A stretch of 64,000 bases of DNA, from positions 248,001 to 312,000 of the forward strand of contig NZ_JADIJE010000004.1 of NCBI RefSeq assembly GCF_015278315.1, given 5' to 3'. Shown in pieces: positions 55,217-64,000 of the stretch (the stretch's first letter is position 1; the number at the start of each line of letters is the position of its first letter). Source of the DNA: Microbacterium ureisolvens. Lineage in GTDB: Bacteria > Actinomycetota > Actinomycetes > Actinomycetales > Microbacteriaceae. The translations under genes were made by a program, and so were the position numbers. The notes below the pieces were generated by a model. That model was not told the DNA's origin, made no database searches, and saw only the letters and a list, made by a program, of their open reading frames with translations.

Positions 55217-56191
55217 TTAGTTCGTGGCAGGAGTGCTTGTGGCGCTGGCCCCTTCGACCTCGGACGTCGGGGGTTCGCTGACGTCGACGAAGTCGTCGGT
55301 GTTGTTCTGCGATTGTACAGCCTGTCCGGCGTTCCACTCGCGGCCGGACACATAGGGCGACTGCTCGAAGCCCGGGTGACGGCGCTTCTGCACGAAGAAG
55401 ATCGTGAGACCGATCACGACGCCGAGGATCGCCGCCCACACGTTGGTGCGCAGGCCCAGGAAGATGTCGCTCGGGTCGATCCGGATCGACTCCCAGACGA
55501 TGCGGCCGGCGCTGTACCAGACGAGGTAGAGGGCGAAGAGCCGGCCCCACTGCAGGCGGAAGCGACGACCGACCCAGACCAGGAACAGCACGCCGAGGAC
55601 GTTCCAGATCACCTCGTAGAGGAAGGTGGGGTGGAACAGCGTCCCCTCGGGGAGGCCGATCGGCCAGGCGGGGTTCGGGTAGTCGATCTCGAGGCCCCAC
55701 GGGGCGTCGGTCGGCAGGCCGTAGAGCTCCTGGTTGAACCAGTTGCCGAAGCGCCCGATCGCCTGGGCGAGGAGGAGGCCCGGCGCCAGCGCGTCGGCGA
55801 AGGTCCAGAAGCGGATGCCGGTCCAGCGGCATCCGAGCCACGCACCGATCGCGCCGCCGATGAGGGCGCCGTAGATCGCGATGCCGCCCTCCCAGATGTA
55901 CAGGGCGGACCAGGGATTCGCACCCTCGCCGAAGTAGAAGCTCCAGTGGGTGAGCACGTGGTAGATCCGTGCCGTGATGATGGCGAGGGGCACCGCCAGC
56001 AGCGCGATGTCGATGACGACCCAGGGCTCCGCCCCGCGCTTGGTGAGGCGGGCGTTGGTCCACAGCACCGCGACGATGATGCCCGTGATGATGCACAGCG
56101 CGTAGATGTGGATCCGCAGGGGGCCGATGTCGAAGTAGCTGATCTCCGGGCTCGGGATGCTGGCGACGACGCTCGCGGCGGCGTTGATCAT
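55217..56191 (-). CDS. lgt: Prolipoprotein diacylglyceryl transferase
   Basis: This 324-residue membrane enzyme adds diacylglycerol to the lipobox cysteine of prolipoproteins, the first step before Lsp and Lnt. It has seven helices and the Lgt signature [13 protein letters not shown]. The C-terminal tail after residue 270 is hydrophilic. ATG at 56191 lies 65 bases after trpA. The trpCBA-lgt order is a known actinobacterial arrangement. It works with lnt at 7 kb on substrates such as the FKBP lipoprotein. Confidence 0.95.
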   Translation of the reverse strand: MINAAASVVASIPSPEISYFDIGPLRIHIYALCIITGIIVAVLWTNARLTKRGAEPWVVIDIALLAVPLAIITARIYHVLTHWSFYFGEGANPWSALYIWEGGIAIYGALIGGAIGAWLGCRWTGIRFWTFADALAPGLLLAQAIGRFGNWFNQELYGLPTDAPWGLEIDYPNPAWPIGLPEGTLFHPTFLYEVIWNVLGVLFLVWVGRRFRLQWGRLFALYLVWYSAGRIVWESIRIDPSDIFLGLRTNVWAAILGVVIGLTIFFVQKRRHPGFEQSPYVSGREWNAGQAVQSQNNTDDFVDVSEPPTSEVEGASATSTPATN

Positions 56192-56256
56192 GGGAGAACC
56201 GTGTCCTTGTTGGATCCGTGCTGGGGGTGCCGGCGGCGGGCGCCGACCTCAGAAGT

Positions 56257-57051
56257 CTAGTTCGCGCGGCGCGCGGTGCCTGCGGCGAGGGCTCGCGCGG
56301 TGTCGGCGAGGCCCTCCAGACCGCCCTCGCGCAGCGCCCGCACGAGCGCCGTTCCGACGATCGCGCCGTCGGCGTACTCGAGGACCCCGGCGACCTGCTC
56401 CGCATTGGAGATGCCGATGCCCACGCACGCGTGATCGACGCCGTGCTCCCGCAGCCGTGCCACGAGGGTGCGGGCTGCGGCGTCCAGCTGCGCGCGCTCC
56501 CCCGTGATGCCCATCGTCGACACCGTGTAGACGAAGCCGGTGGAGTGGCGCACGATGAGATCGAGGCGTTCGTCGGTGGAGGTCGGCGCGGCGAGGAAGA
56601 CGCGGTCCAGTCCCGTGCGCTCGCTCGCGGCGATCCACTCGGGTGCGGCCTCCGGCGTGATGTCGGGCGTGATGAGCCCGGCACCGCCGGCGGCGGCCAG
56701 GTCGTCGGCGTAGCGGTCGACCCCGTACTGCAGCACGGGGTTCCAGTACGTCATCACGAGCACCGGCACATCCACCCGCCGCGTGATCTCGCGCACCGCC
56801 GTGAAGGTGTCGCGCAGGCGGAATCCGCCGGCGAGAGCAGCCTGGGTGGCCTCCTGGATCACGGTGCCGTCCATGACCGGGTCGGAGTACGGGGGGCCGA
56901 GCTCGAGCACGTCGGCGCCGTTGTCGGCAAGGGCGACCGCGGCCTCGATGCTGGTGCGCAGGTCGGGGTAGCCGATCGGCAGATAGCCGACGAAGGCACC
57001 GCGCCCGGCGGCGTGGGCGGCGTCGATCGCCGCGGCGACGCGCGAGGTCAC
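56257..57051 (-). CDS. trpA: Tryptophan synthase alpha chain
   Basis: This 264-residue TIM barrel cleaves indole-3-glycerol phosphate to indole and glyceraldehyde 3-phosphate. Conserved acids lie in [15 protein letters not shown], and the glycerol-phosphate loop GYLPIGYPD is near the start; [14 protein letters not shown] and GAIVGTALV close the barrel. GTG at 57051 overlaps the trpB stop (GTGA). The indole it makes is passed to TrpB through a tunnel in the alpha2-beta2 complex. Confidence 0.96.
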   Translation of the reverse strand: MTSRVAAAIDAAHAAGRGAFVGYLPIGYPDLRTSIEAAVALADNGADVLELGPPYSDPVMDGTVIQEATQAALAGGFRLRDTFTAVREITRRVDVPVLVMTYWNPVLQYGVDRYADDLAAAGGAGLITPDITPEAAPEWIAASERTGLDRVFLAAPTSTDERLDLIVRHSTGFVYTVSTMGITGERAQLDAAARTLVARLREHGVDHACVGIGISNAEQVAGVLEYADGAIVGTALVRALREGGLEGLADTARALAAGTARRAN

Positions 57052-58313
57052 AGCTTCTCCCCTTCGCCCTTGGCGGCGTCGTCGTGCGGCGCGCGCGCGG
57101 CGGTGGCGGCATCCGCCCCCTCGTCGTACAGGTGGAAGTACCGCGCGGCGGTGTCCATGTCTTTGTCACCGCGGCCGGACAGGCACACGGCGAGGATCGC
57201 GTCGGGACCGAGCTCGCGTCCGATGCGCAGAGCGCCGGCCAGGGCGTGCGCCGACTCGATCGCCGGGATGATGCCCTCGGTCTCGGAGAGCAGGCGCAGC
57301 GCCTGCATCGCCTCGTCGTCGGTCGCCGGGATGTACTCGGCGCGGCCGATCGAGGCGAGCCACGCGTGCTCGGGTCCGACGCCGGGGTAGTCCAGTCCCG
57401 CCGAGATCGAGTGGGACTCGACCGTCTGGCCGTCCTCGTCCTGGAGCACGAACGTCTTCGCGCCGTGCAGCACGCCGGGGCGCCCGCGCTCGATCGATGC
57501 GGCGTGACGCGGGGTGTCCACGCCGTCGCCGGCGGCCTCGACACCGTAGAGCTTGACGCCCTCGTCGTCGAGGAAGGCGTCGAACATGCCGATGGCGTTC
57601 GATCCCCCGCCGACGCAGGCGAGGACGGCGTCGGGGAGGCGGCCGGTCTCCTCGAGGAGCTGCGCGCGGGCCTCTTCGGAGATGACCTTCTGGAAGTCGC
57701 GGACCATCGCGGGGAACGGGTGCGGGCCTGCGGCGGTGCCGAAGATGTAGTTCGTCGTCTCGACGCTCGCGACCCAGTCGCGGTACGCGTCGTTGATCGC
57801 GTCCTTGAGCGTGCGCGAGCCGGTCTTGACCGGGATCACCTCCGCGCCGAGCAGGCGCATGCGGGCGACGTTCAGAGCCTGGCGCTCGGTGTCGACCTCG
57901 CCCATGTAGATCGTGCACTCGAAGCCGAAGAGCGCGGCCGCCGTCGCGGTGGCGACCCCGTGCTGGCCTGCACCGGTCTCGGCGATGACGCGCGTCTTGC
58001 CCAGACGCTTCGTGAGCAGCGCCTGGCCGAGCACGTTGTTGATCTTGTGCGAGCCGGTGTGGTTGAGATCCTCGCGCTTGAGGAACACGCGCGCTCCCCC
58101 GGCGTGCTCGGCGAACCGGGCGACCTCGGTGATCGGCGACGGGCGCCCGGCGTACGAGTGCAGCAGGTGGACGAACTCCGCCTGGAACGCGGGATCGACC
58201 TTGGCGGACTCGTACTCGGCGCTCAGCTCGTCGATCGCCGCGATGAGCGACTCGGGCATGTAGCGCCCGCCGAACTCGCCGAACAGCGGCCCGGGGGCTT
58301 CACGAAGACTCAT
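57048..58313 (-). CDS. trpB: Tryptophan synthase beta chain
   Basis: This 421-residue PLP enzyme condenses indole with serine. The PLP lysine is in [10 protein letters not shown], the phosphate-binding loop is [10 protein letters not shown], and the N-terminal [11 protein letters not shown] is typical. A C-terminal acidic/alanine tail follows the family end. ATG at 58313 overlaps the trpC stop as ATGA (58310-58313), and the gene overlaps trpA at its own stop. It forms the usual complex with TrpA. Confidence 0.97.
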   Translation of the reverse strand: MSLREAPGPLFGEFGGRYMPESLIAAIDELSAEYESAKVDPAFQAEFVHLLHSYAGRPSPITEVARFAEHAGGARVFLKREDLNHTGSHKINNVLGQALLTKRLGKTRVIAETGAGQHGVATATAAALFGFECTIYMGEVDTERQALNVARMRLLGAEVIPVKTGSRTLKDAINDAYRDWVASVETTNYIFGTAAGPHPFPAMVRDFQKVISEEARAQLLEETGRLPDAVLACVGGGSNAIGMFDAFLDDEGVKLYGVEAAGDGVDTPRHAASIERGRPGVLHGAKTFVLQDEDGQTVESHSISAGLDYPGVGPEHAWLASIGRAEYIPATDDEAMQALRLLSETEGIIPAIESAHALAGALRIGRELGPDAILAVCLSGRGDKDMDTAARYFHLYDEGADAATAARAPHDDAAKGEGEKL

Positions 58314-59086
58314 GCGCCGGCCTCCAGGAATGCGCGAAGGGTGGACACGGGATCGTTGGTGACGAGGGCCTCGCCGACGAGCACGACATCGGCTCCGGCG
58401 GCGCGGTAGTGCCGGACGTCGTCCGGTGCGAGCACCGCGGACTCGGCGATCTTGACGGCACCCGCGGGGATGCGCTCGGCGAGCCGCCCGAAGAGGTCGC
58501 GATCCAGCTGGAAGGTCGACAGGTCGCGCGCGTTCACGCCGATCAGCTGCGCGCCGAGCTCGGCGGCGCGATCGACCTCCTCGGCCGAGTGCGTCTCGAC
58601 GAGCGCGGTCATGCCGAGCTGCTGCGTGAACGCGTACAGGCGGGCGAGAACGTCCTGCTCGAGCGCGGCGACGATCAGCAGCACCAGGTCGGCACCCGAC
58701 GCGCGGGCCTCGAGCACCTGGTACTCGGTGGCGATGAAGTCCTTGCGCAGCACCGGGAGCTGCACCGCGGCCTTGACGGCCTCGAGGTCGGCGAGACTGC
58801 CCTTGAAGCGGCGCTGCTCGGTCAGCACCGAGATGGCGGAGGCGCCGCCCTCCTGGTAGCGACGGGCCTGCAGCGCGGGGTCGGGGATGGACGCGAGGTC
58901 GCCGCGCGACGGGCTCGCGCGCTTGACCTCGGCGATGATCTTCACCCGGTCGGACGGGGCGAGCGCGGCGAGGGCGTCGATCGCGGGACGCTGAGCCAGT
59001 GCCGCGGCCTCGACGGCCGCGAGCGGGCGCTCCGAAGCGCGAGCCTCGGCATCCTCAACCGCGCCGGCCGTGAGGTCGGCGAGCAT
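58310..59086 (-). CDS. trpC: Indole-3-glycerol phosphate synthase
   Basis: This 258-residue TIM barrel converts CdRP to indole-3-glycerol phosphate. Signature stretches are [45 protein letters not shown] and [13 protein letters not shown]. The ATG at 59086 lies two bases after the stop of the HGxxPAAW gene; an open frame to 60229 is read-through. The gene order trpC-trpB-trpA with four-base overlaps indicates tight translational coupling. No trpE or trpD lies nearby. Confidence 0.96.
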   Translation of the reverse strand: MLADLTAGAVEDAEARASERPLAAVEAAALAQRPAIDALAALAPSDRVKIIAEVKRASPSRGDLASIPDPALQARRYQEGGASAISVLTEQRRFKGSLADLEAVKAAVQLPVLRKDFIATEYQVLEARASGADLVLLIVAALEQDVLARLYAFTQQLGMTALVETHSAEEVDRAAELGAQLIGVNARDLSTFQLDRDLFGRLAERIPAGAVKIAESAVLAPDDVRHYRAAGADVVLVGEALVTNDPVSTLRAFLEAGA

Positions 59087-59088
59087 GC

Positions 59089-59319
59089 TCAGTGCTCTTT
59101 CGCCGTGACCTTGGAGCCGCCGACGCCGTAGCCGGCGCGCTTCATGATCCAGCCCACGAGGAGCCCGATCAGTAGCAGGCCTGCCGACGCCCACACGAAG
59201 ACGGGCATGTCGAGGAAGAAGAAGAAGGTGCCGATCGAGACCGCGATGAGCATGATCACGACGGCCGTCCAGGCTGCGGGCGAGTGTCCGTGGCCGGGGT
59301 CGCCGATGTTGTTGCTCAT
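59089..59319 (-). CDS. Small HGxxPAAW-motif membrane protein
   Basis: This 76-residue protein has the motif HGHSPAAWTAV near residue 10 and two transmembrane helices (VVIMLIAVSIGTFFFFLDM and VWASAGLLLIGLLVGWIM). Proteins with the HGxxPAAW motif are found in the tryptophan clusters of many actinobacteria; the function is not described. ATG 59319 follows an AGGAGAAAAGC stretch. It lies between the Trp-associated membrane protein and trpC, so it is part of the operon. Confidence 0.85.
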   Translation of the reverse strand: MSNNIGDPGHGHSPAAWTAVVIMLIAVSIGTFFFFLDMPVFVWASAGLLLIGLLVGWIMKRAGYGVGGSKVTAKEH

Positions 59320-59370
59320 GCTTTTCTCCTCGTGAAGCCTGGGAAGCGCGGGATGCCGCCAGTCTAGCGG

Positions 59371-59982
59371 TCAGGCGGTCGGATCCTCGCCACGCGACAG
59401 GTCGTCCCAGTCGTCGATGGACCGTGAACCGGCTGCGTCGTGGGGGCGCGAGCCGGCCGGTCCGGCCGCTCGCGCGGTGTCGTCGGTGCGGTAGCGGCGT
59501 CCGGTGCGCGACCACGTGTGCGCGGTGGCCAGCACGAAGACGCCCGCCAGGATGAGCACCACCCAGGCGGCAAGCGTCACCGCCGGCCACGGCGTCGCCT
59601 GGATCGACGCCACGAGGGCGGCCACCGAATCCTCGCCGGCGATGCCCGTCGATTCGGTCACGACCGCGGCGACGGCCGAGACGGGATGCTGGAACACGAC
59701 GAGCGCCGTGAGCCAGACCAGCACGCCTCCGATGAGCAGCGCCAGGGCTCCGAAGACGTACCGCAGCGCGAGCCCGACGATCGACAGGGCCGCGCCGAGG
59801 GCGAGCACGGCGAGGCTCAGGGGCGCCAGCACCGGTACCGCCGAGGCGCCGGGCACCTCGAGCGCGTGGTGGGCGCCGTCGGTGAGCACGACGGTGAGCC
59901 ACGTCTGCGTCGACGAGATCACCCCGATCGCGCCGCAAAGGACGATGACCGCGACGGAGAGCAGTCGCGCCCGGCGCTTCAC
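59371..59982 (-). CDS. Tryptophan-biosynthesis-associated membrane protein
   Basis: This 203-residue protein has four hydrophobic helices ([78 protein letters not shown]) with the TQTWLTV segment typical of the Trp-operon membrane family, and an acidic tail. Its role is unknown, but it is found next to trpE in many actinobacteria. GTG at 59982 overlaps the hisI stop (GTGA). In the usual order trpE would lie between hisI and this gene; there is no room for it here. Confidence 0.85.
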   Translation of the reverse strand: MKRRARLLSVAVIVLCGAIGVISSTQTWLTVVLTDGAHHALEVPGASAVPVLAPLSLAVLALGAALSIVGLALRYVFGALALLIGGVLVWLTALVVFQHPVSAVAAVVTESTGIAGEDSVAALVASIQATPWPAVTLAAWVVLILAGVFVLATAHTWSRTGRRYRTDDTARAAGPAGSRPHDAAGSRSIDDWDDLSRGEDPTA

Positions 59983-60344
59983 GCGACGGGCTCCGGGCCT
60001 CGCACCGCTTCGAGGTCGTCGGCGTCGAAGCACGTGCGGGTGCCCGTGTGACAGGCCGGACCGACCTGCTCGACTTCGACCAGCACCGCATCGCCGTCGC
60101 AGTCCAGGCGCGCTTCGCGCACCAGCTGGATGTGGCCCGACGTGTCGCCCTTGCGCCAGTACTCCTGCCGGGAGCGCGACCAGAAGGTGACGCGACCCTC
60201 GGTGAGCGTGCGGCGCAGCGCCTCGGCATCCATCCAGCCGAGCATGAGCACCTCGCGCGAGTCCCACTGCTGGATGATCGCCGCGACCAGCCCGTCGTCG
60301 TTGAAGGTCACGCGTGCGATGCGCTCGTCCACGGTCTGGCTCAT
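59979..60344 (-). CDS. hisI: Phosphoribosyl-AMP cyclohydrolase
   Basis: This 121-residue enzyme opens the adenine ring of PR-AMP in histidine synthesis. The zinc/magnesium ligands are in [27 protein letters not shown], and the family motif [26 protein letters not shown] is complete. ATG at 60344 overlaps the hisF stop (ATGA, 60341-60344), and its own stop overlaps the next gene. The separate hisE gene at 62 kb supplies the preceding step. Confidence 0.96.
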   Translation of the reverse strand: MSQTVDERIARVTFNDDGLVAAIIQQWDSREVLMLGWMDAEALRRTLTEGRVTFWSRSRQEYWRKGDTSGHIQLVREARLDCDGDAVLVEVEQVGPACHTGTRTCFDADDLEAVRGPEPVA

Positions 60345-61114
60345 GCCGCCACCTCCCGCACTTCGATCCCATCGGAGGACATCGCGGATTTCACGTCGCC
60401 GACGGTGAGCTGTCCGGAGTGGAAGACGGATGCCGCGAGCACGGCGTCCGCTCCGGCGGCGATCGCCGGCGCGAAGTCGGCCGCCCGGCCCGCACCGCCC
60501 GAGGCGATCACGGGCACGCTCGACAGCTCGCGCATCAGGGCGACCAGCTCGAGATCGAACCCCTGCTTGGTGCCGTCGGCGTCGATCGAGTTCACGAGCA
60601 GCTCGCCGGCGCCGCGCTCGATCGCCTCACGGGCCCACGCGAGCGCGTCGAGGCCGGTCTCGGTGCGACCGCCGTGCGTCGTGACGACGAAGCCCGACTC
60701 GGTCGCGTCGGACCGCTTGACGTCGAGAGAGAGCACCAGCACCTGCGCGCCGAAGCGGTCGGCGATCTCGTCGAGCAGCGGCGGCCGCGCGATCGCGGCG
60801 GAGTTGACGCCGATCTTGTCGGCGCCGACCGAGAGCAGCCGCGCGACGTCGTCGGCGGAGCGCACTCCCCCGCCGACGGTGAGGGGGATGAAGACCTCTT
60901 CGGCCGTGCGGCGGACCACGTCGTACGTGGTCGAGCGCTCGTCGACCGTCGCGGTCACATCGAGGAAGGTGATCTCGTCCGCGCCCTGACGGAAGTACTC
61001 GCGCGCGAGCTCGACGGGATCCCCCATGTCGCGGAGGTTCTGGAAGTTCACGCCCTTGACGACACGGCCGGCGGCGACGTCGAGGCACGGGATGACACGG
61101 CAGACCAGGCTCAT
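60341..61114 (-). CDS. hisF: Imidazole glycerol phosphate synthase cyclase subunit
   Basis: This 257-residue TIM barrel forms imidazole glycerol phosphate and AICAR with ammonia delivered by HisH. The catalytic Asp pair is visible in [16 protein letters not shown] and [13 protein letters not shown], and the phosphate loops [11 protein letters not shown] and [10 protein letters not shown] are present. The partner HisH is not in this window. ATG at 61114 lies 4 bases after the hisG stop; the stop overlaps hisI. Confidence 0.96.
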   Translation of the reverse strand: MSLVCRVIPCLDVAAGRVVKGVNFQNLRDMGDPVELAREYFRQGADEITFLDVTATVDERSTTYDVVRRTAEEVFIPLTVGGGVRSADDVARLLSVGADKIGVNSAAIARPPLLDEIADRFGAQVLVLSLDVKRSDATESGFVVTTHGGRTETGLDALAWAREAIERGAGELLVNSIDADGTKQGFDLELVALMRELSSVPVIASGGAGRAADFAPAIAAGADAVLAASVFHSGQLTVGDVKSAMSSDGIEVREVAA

Positions 61115-61118
61115 GCCG

Positions 61119-61961
61119 TCACAGCCTCGCGTTGTGGATGGCCGTCACGAGGATCGCGCGTGCGCCGATCCCGTACAGCGCGTCCATGACCTGGTTGACG
61201 CCCTTGCGCGCCACCATGACCCGCACGGCGACCCACGCGGGGTCCCGCAGCGGCGAGATCGTCGGAGACTCGATCCCCGGGGCGATCTTGACGGCGTCGT
61301 CGACCAGCTCGGCGGGGAGGTCGTAGTCGACCATCACGTAGCGCCGGGCGACCATTACACCGCGCAGGCGTCGCAGCAGGGTGTCGGTGCCCTCCGCCTG
61401 GGTCGGCGAGGTGATGAGCACGGCCTCGGACTGCAGCAGGACCGGTCCGAAGATCTCCAGGCCCGCCTGACGCAGAGTCGTGCCGGTGGAGACGACGTCG
61501 GCGACGGCATCCGCCACCCCCAATCGCACCGCCGACTCGACCGCGCCGTCCAGGGGCACCAGGTCGACGGCGACGCCGTGCTCGTCGAGGAAGGCGTCGA
61601 CGAGGCCGGGGTACGCCGTCGCGACCCGGGCGCCCTCGAGGTCTTCCACGGTGTCGAAGCGTCCGGGAGGGCCGGCGAAGCGGAACGTCGAGTCGCCGAA
61701 GCCGAGCGCCTCGATCTCGCGGGCGCCGGGCATGCGGGCGTCCAGCAGCAGGTCGCGGCCGGTGATGCCGACGTCCAGCGCGCCGGACCCGACGTAGGTG
61801 GCGATGTCCTTGGGGCGGAGGTAGAAGAACTCGACCTCGTTCTGGGGGTCGATGACGTGCAGGTCCTTCGGGTCGCGACGACCGATGTAACCCGCCTCGT
61901 GGAGCATCTCGGAGGCGGTCTCGGCGAGCGAGCCCTTGTTCGGCACGGCGATTCGCAGCAT
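61119..61961 (-). CDS. hisG: ATP phosphoribosyltransferase, long form
   Basis: This 280-residue enzyme starts histidine synthesis by joining ATP and PRPP. It is the long form with a C-terminal regulatory ACT-like domain ([39 protein letters not shown]), so histidine feedback is likely. The N-terminal [20 protein letters not shown] is typical, so ATG at 61961 is chosen. An in-frame ATG at 62024 would add 21 residues and overlap hisE by 20 bases. It stands between hisE and hisF. Confidence 0.94.
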   Translation of the reverse strand: MLRIAVPNKGSLAETASEMLHEAGYIGRRDPKDLHVIDPQNEVEFFYLRPKDIATYVGSGALDVGITGRDLLLDARMPGAREIEALGFGDSTFRFAGPPGRFDTVEDLEGARVATAYPGLVDAFLDEHGVAVDLVPLDGAVESAVRLGVADAVADVVSTGTTLRQAGLEIFGPVLLQSEAVLITSPTQAEGTDTLLRRLRGVMVARRYVMVDYDLPAELVDDAVKIAPGIESPTISPLRDPAWVAVRVMVARKGVNQVMDALYGIGARAILVTAIHNARL

Positions 61962-62004
61962 GGCAGCGTGGCTTTCGGGTTCGAGGATGGAGGAGGACGC
62001 GGGC

Positions 62005-62268
62005 TCAGAGATGTCGGTAGACATCTTCGAGGCTCAGGCCCTTCGCGATCATCAGCACCTGCAGGTGGTACAGCAGCTGCGAGATCTCCTCGGCTGCGGC
62101 ATCCGTCGACTCGTACTCGGCCGCCATCCAGACCTCGGCGGCCTCCTCCACGATCTTCTTGCCGATCGCGTGCACGCCCGCGTCCAGCTGTGCGACGGTT
62201 CCCGATCCCTCGGGGCGCTCAGCCGCTTTCGCGGCGAGCTCGGCGTACAGCGTGTCGAACGTCTTCAC
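62005..62268 (-). CDS. hisE: Phosphoribosyl-ATP diphosphatase
   Basis: This 87-residue MazG-like enzyme removes pyrophosphate from PR-ATP, the second step of histidine synthesis. The family pattern is [10 protein letters not shown] at the start and [12 protein letters not shown] with the metal-binding Glu residues in the middle. A -10 box TAACCT (minus strand 62275-62280) is followed by six bases and GTG 62268, so GTG is chosen; ATG 62271 lies in the spacer and adds one residue. It is probably the first gene of the his-trp run on this strand. Confidence 0.92.
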   Translation of the reverse strand: MKTFDTLYAELAAKAAERPEGSGTVAQLDAGVHAIGKKIVEEAAEVWMAAEYESTDAAAEEISQLLYHLQVLMIAKGLSLEDVYRHL

Positions 62269-62274
62269 CATGAC

Positions 62275-62280
62275 AGGTTA
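62275..62280 (-). promoter_or_regulatory. Leaderless -10 box (TAACCT) for hisE
   Basis: Minus-strand TAACCT, six bases (GTCATG), GTG at 62268. This box would start the hisE-hisG-hisF-hisI-trp run. Confidence 0.5.
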
Positions 62281-62321
62281 CCGTCCGGCCGGGATGCCTC
62301 GCCTCCGCGTGACGGCGGGGA

Positions 62322-63017
62322 TCAGTGCACGTGGTGCTCGGCCGCGGTGGCACGCAGCCCTGCGATGGCGTTCGCCGGGTCGCCGGCGCCGAAGACGGCC
62401 GATCCCGCCACGAAGGTGTCGGCGCCGGCCGCGGCGGCCTGGGCGATCGTCGACTCGGCGATCCCGCCGTCGACCTGGAGCCACACTGCCGACCCGCGCT
62501 TGCGGGCCTCGTCGGCCAGGCGGCGGAGCTTGGGCATGGTCTCGGGCATGAACGACTGCCCGCCGAAGCCCGGCTCCACGGTCATGACGAGGATCTGGTC
62601 GAAGTCGTCGAGGAGATCGAACAGGCCGTCCACGGGGGTTGCGGGCTTGACGGCGACGCCGGCCCGTGCGCCGATGTCGCGCAGCCGGCGCGCGAGGGCG
62701 ACGGGCTCCTTCGCCGCCTCGAGATGGAACGTGACCGACGCCGCACCGAGCTCGGCGTACGCCGGGGCCCAGCGGTCGGGGTTCGTGATCATGAGGTGCA
62801 CGTCCAGCGGCACCGGGCTGGTCGCCTGGATGCGCTCCACCATCTGCGGGCCGAACGTGAGGTTGGGCACGAAGTGGTTGTCCATGACGTCGACGTGGAC
62901 GAAGTCCGCGGCCGCGATGCGGGCGAGCTCGGCCTGCATGTTGACGAAGTCGGCGGCGAGGATGCTCGGGTTGATGCGGATGCCGGCGTCGCGGCCGTTC
63001 TCGTCGATCGTGGGCAC
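62322..63017 (-). CDS. rpe: Ribulose-phosphate 3-epimerase
   Basis: This 231-residue TIM barrel interconverts ribulose 5-phosphate and xylulose 5-phosphate in the pentose phosphate pathway, so it feeds PRPP synthesis used by the his genes next to it. Family motifs are INPSILAADF, HVDVMDNHFVPNLTFG with the metal-binding His and Asp, and MTVEPGFGGQSFM with WLQVDGGIAEST. GTG at 63017 sits six bases from a CATAAT -10 box that overlaps the -10 box of divergent glsA. A 50-base gap separates it from hisE. Confidence 0.96.
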   Translation of the reverse strand: MPTIDENGRDAGIRINPSILAADFVNMQAELARIAAADFVHVDVMDNHFVPNLTFGPQMVERIQATSPVPLDVHLMITNPDRWAPAYAELGAASVTFHLEAAKEPVALARRLRDIGARAGVAVKPATPVDGLFDLLDDFDQILVMTVEPGFGGQSFMPETMPKLRRLADEARKRGSAVWLQVDGGIAESTIAQAAAAGADTFVAGSAVFGAGDPANAIAGLRATAAEHHVH

Positions 63018-63023
63018 GGGTCC

Positions 63024-63029
63024 ATTATG
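63024..63029 (-). promoter_or_regulatory. Leaderless -10 box (CATAAT) for rpe
   Basis: Minus-strand CATAAT, six bases (GGACCC), GTG at 63017. It overlaps the glsA box by four bases. Confidence 0.5.
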
Positions 63030-63031
63030 GT
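63026..63031 (+). promoter_or_regulatory. Leaderless -10 box (TATGGT) for glsA
   Basis: TATGGT, six bases (CGAGCT), GTG at 63038. It shares bases 63026-63029 with the rpe -10 box on the other strand. Confidence 0.5.
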
Positions 63032-63037
63032 CGAGCT

Positions 63038-64000
63038 GTGGACCCCATCACGGCGCTGCTGCACGAGGTCCTCGAAGACGTCCGGCCCCACGACTCCGGT
63101 GATCCGGCAGGCTACATCCCGGAGCTTGCCTCGGCGGATCCCGAGCGGCTGGCCCTCGCGGTCGTCGGTCCACGCGGGCGCGTGCGCGCCGTCGGCGACG
63201 CCGCCCACGAGTTCACGATCCAGTCGATCTCGAAGCCCTTCGTCCTGGCCCTCGCGCTGGCCGATCGCGGCCGCGACGCCGTGCTGCGCAAGGTCGGCGT
63301 CGAGCCCAGCGGCGAGCCGTTCAACGCCATCAGCCTGGAGCCGCGCACGGGGCGTCCCGCCAACCCGATGGTGAACGCCGGCGCGATCGCCACGTCGGCG
63401 CTCATCCCGGGCGATACGGTCGACGATCGCATGGGGCGCATCGTGGACGGGCTCTCGGCCTTCGCCGGCCGCTCGCTGTGGGTCGACGAGCAGGTTTACG
63501 CGTCCGAGTCGGCCACCGGCGACCGCAACCGCGCCCTCGCGCACCTGCTGCGTTCCTACGACGTCGTCGACGGGTCGGTCGAGACGGCCGTCGAGACCTA
63601 CTTCCGCCAGTGCTCGCTGCTGGTGAGCGTCCGCGATCTCGCCGTCATGTCGGCGACCCTCGCGTTCGGAGGCCTCAACCCCGTCACCGGCGAGCGGGTC
63701 GTCGAGGAGGCCGTCGCGCGGGACGTGCTCTCGATCATGACCAGCTGCGGCATGTACGACTACTCCGGTGAGTGGCTGCTGCGGGTGGGCCTGCCCGCCA
63801 AGAGCGGCGTCAGCGGCGGACTGCTCGCCGTCGCCCCGTCGCAGTTCGGCGTCGCCGCCTTCAGCCCGCGCCTCGACGAGCACGGCAACTCGGTCCGCGG
63901 GATCGCACTGCTCGAGACCCTCGGCGAGCGGTTCGGCATGCACCTGCTCGAGCCGCACGAGAGCGTCGCGGTGCCCGCCTTCACCGTCGAGGACACCGAC
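63038..64000 (+). CDS. glsA: Glutaminase, N-terminal 321 residues (3' truncated by window edge)
   Basis: This reads open to the window end. It is a beta-lactamase-like glutaminase of the GlsA family: the nucleophile and base are Ser63 and Lys66 in QSISKPF, followed by MVNAGAIATSAL, TYFRQCSLLVSVRDLAVM, TSCGMYDYSGEW and LPAKSGVSGG. It hydrolyses glutamine to glutamate and ammonia. The 321 visible residues reach or pass the end of a standard glutaminase domain without a stop, so a C-terminal extra domain is possible. The GTG start fits the leaderless -10 box. No stop was seen, so the end is unknown. Confidence 0.93.
   Translation, partial: MDPITALLHEVLEDVRPHDSGDPAGYIPELASADPERLALAVVGPRGRVRAVGDAAHEFTIQSISKPFVLALALADRGRDAVLRKVGVEPSGEPFNAISLEPRTGRPANPMVNAGAIATSALIPGDTVDDRMGRIVDGLSAFAGRSLWVDEQVYASESATGDRNRALAHLLRSYDVVDGSVETAVETYFRQCSLLVSVRDLAVMSATLAFGGLNPVTGERVVEEAVARDVLSIMTSCGMYDYSGEWLLRVGLPAKSGVSGGLLAVAPSQFGVAAFSPRLDEHGNSVRGIALLETLGERFGMHLLEPHESVAVPAFTVEDTD

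Noticed and set aside
59979..59982. Remnant of trpE between hisI and the membrane gene
   Set aside because: The two genes overlap by four bases, so there is no space for a remnant.

Overview
The window reads as ordinary chromosome from a high-GC actinobacterium of the family Microbacteriaceae, most likely Microbacterium or a close relative. The evidence is gene content and order: trmI / pafBC / tatAC / helY, rbpA, the his-trp-lgt-gltBD-pyk run, and an ANTAR regulator near polA. GTG starts are frequent, many genes overlap as ATGA or GTGA, and a large share of promoters look leaderless. I see no prophage, insertion sequence, CRISPR array or rRNA operon. The only RNA gene I can support is one tRNA-Leu(CAA).

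Layout. 1-8.8 kb: 3' end of trmI, a tandem-FKBP lipoprotein, the DNA-damage regulators pafB and pafC, tatA and tatC, a HelY-type helicase, and lnt. 8.8-14.4 kb: rbpA, a GDPD / SPFH / NfeD membrane-quality operon, an unusual SDR and an S9 peptidase. 14.4-30 kb: accessory and housekeeping singletons. These include an HdeD-like membrane protein, a molybdopterin oxidoreductase + flavin reductase + zinc-ribbon module, transporters, a TetR/DoxX divergent pair, pseudouridine salvage genes (psuG and a PfkB kinase), an ArsR-SRPBCC pair, a GDSL hydrolase, an LLM oxidoreductase and a phosphoribosyltransferase. 30-40.8 kb: a DUF885 peptidase, polA, a thioesterase, a pdtaR-like ANTAR regulator, tRNA-Leu, a PadR-DUF1048-ABC exporter operon, an SHOCT protein and a RecQ-family helicase. 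40.8-47.3 kb: one 6.5-kb gene for a secreted VWA protein with an LPATG anchor. 47.5-64 kb: on the minus strand, pyk, gltD, gltB, lgt, trpA, trpB, trpC, two small membrane proteins, hisI, hisF, hisG, hisE and rpe, then the plus-strand start of glutaminase glsA.

How the genes work together. The right third is central amino-acid and nitrogen metabolism: histidine, tryptophan, glutamate synthase, glutaminase, pyruvate kinase and the pentose-phosphate epimerase. The left end handles protein export, lipoprotein maturation and the DNA-damage response. Regulation is mostly by small local regulators with visible inverted-repeat operators (TetR/DoxX, ArsR/DHFR-like, PadR/ABC).

The most notable signals are these. 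(1) trmI is followed directly by the FKBP gene and pafBC, where many actinobacteria carry mpa-dop-pup-prcBA-pafA. (2) The heptamer GGATGCC/GGCATCC is strongly over-used and overrides codon preference; it is also built into three near-identical terminators. (3) The rule TANNNT-N6-GTG/ATG marks leaderless starts at more than a dozen genes. One case is an overlapping pair of opposed -10 boxes between rpe and glsA. (4) No trpE lies in an otherwise complete trp cluster. (5) A long imperfect inverted repeat in non-coding DNA at 35108-35194 may be an RNA or a small mobile remnant. All counts were made by eye.
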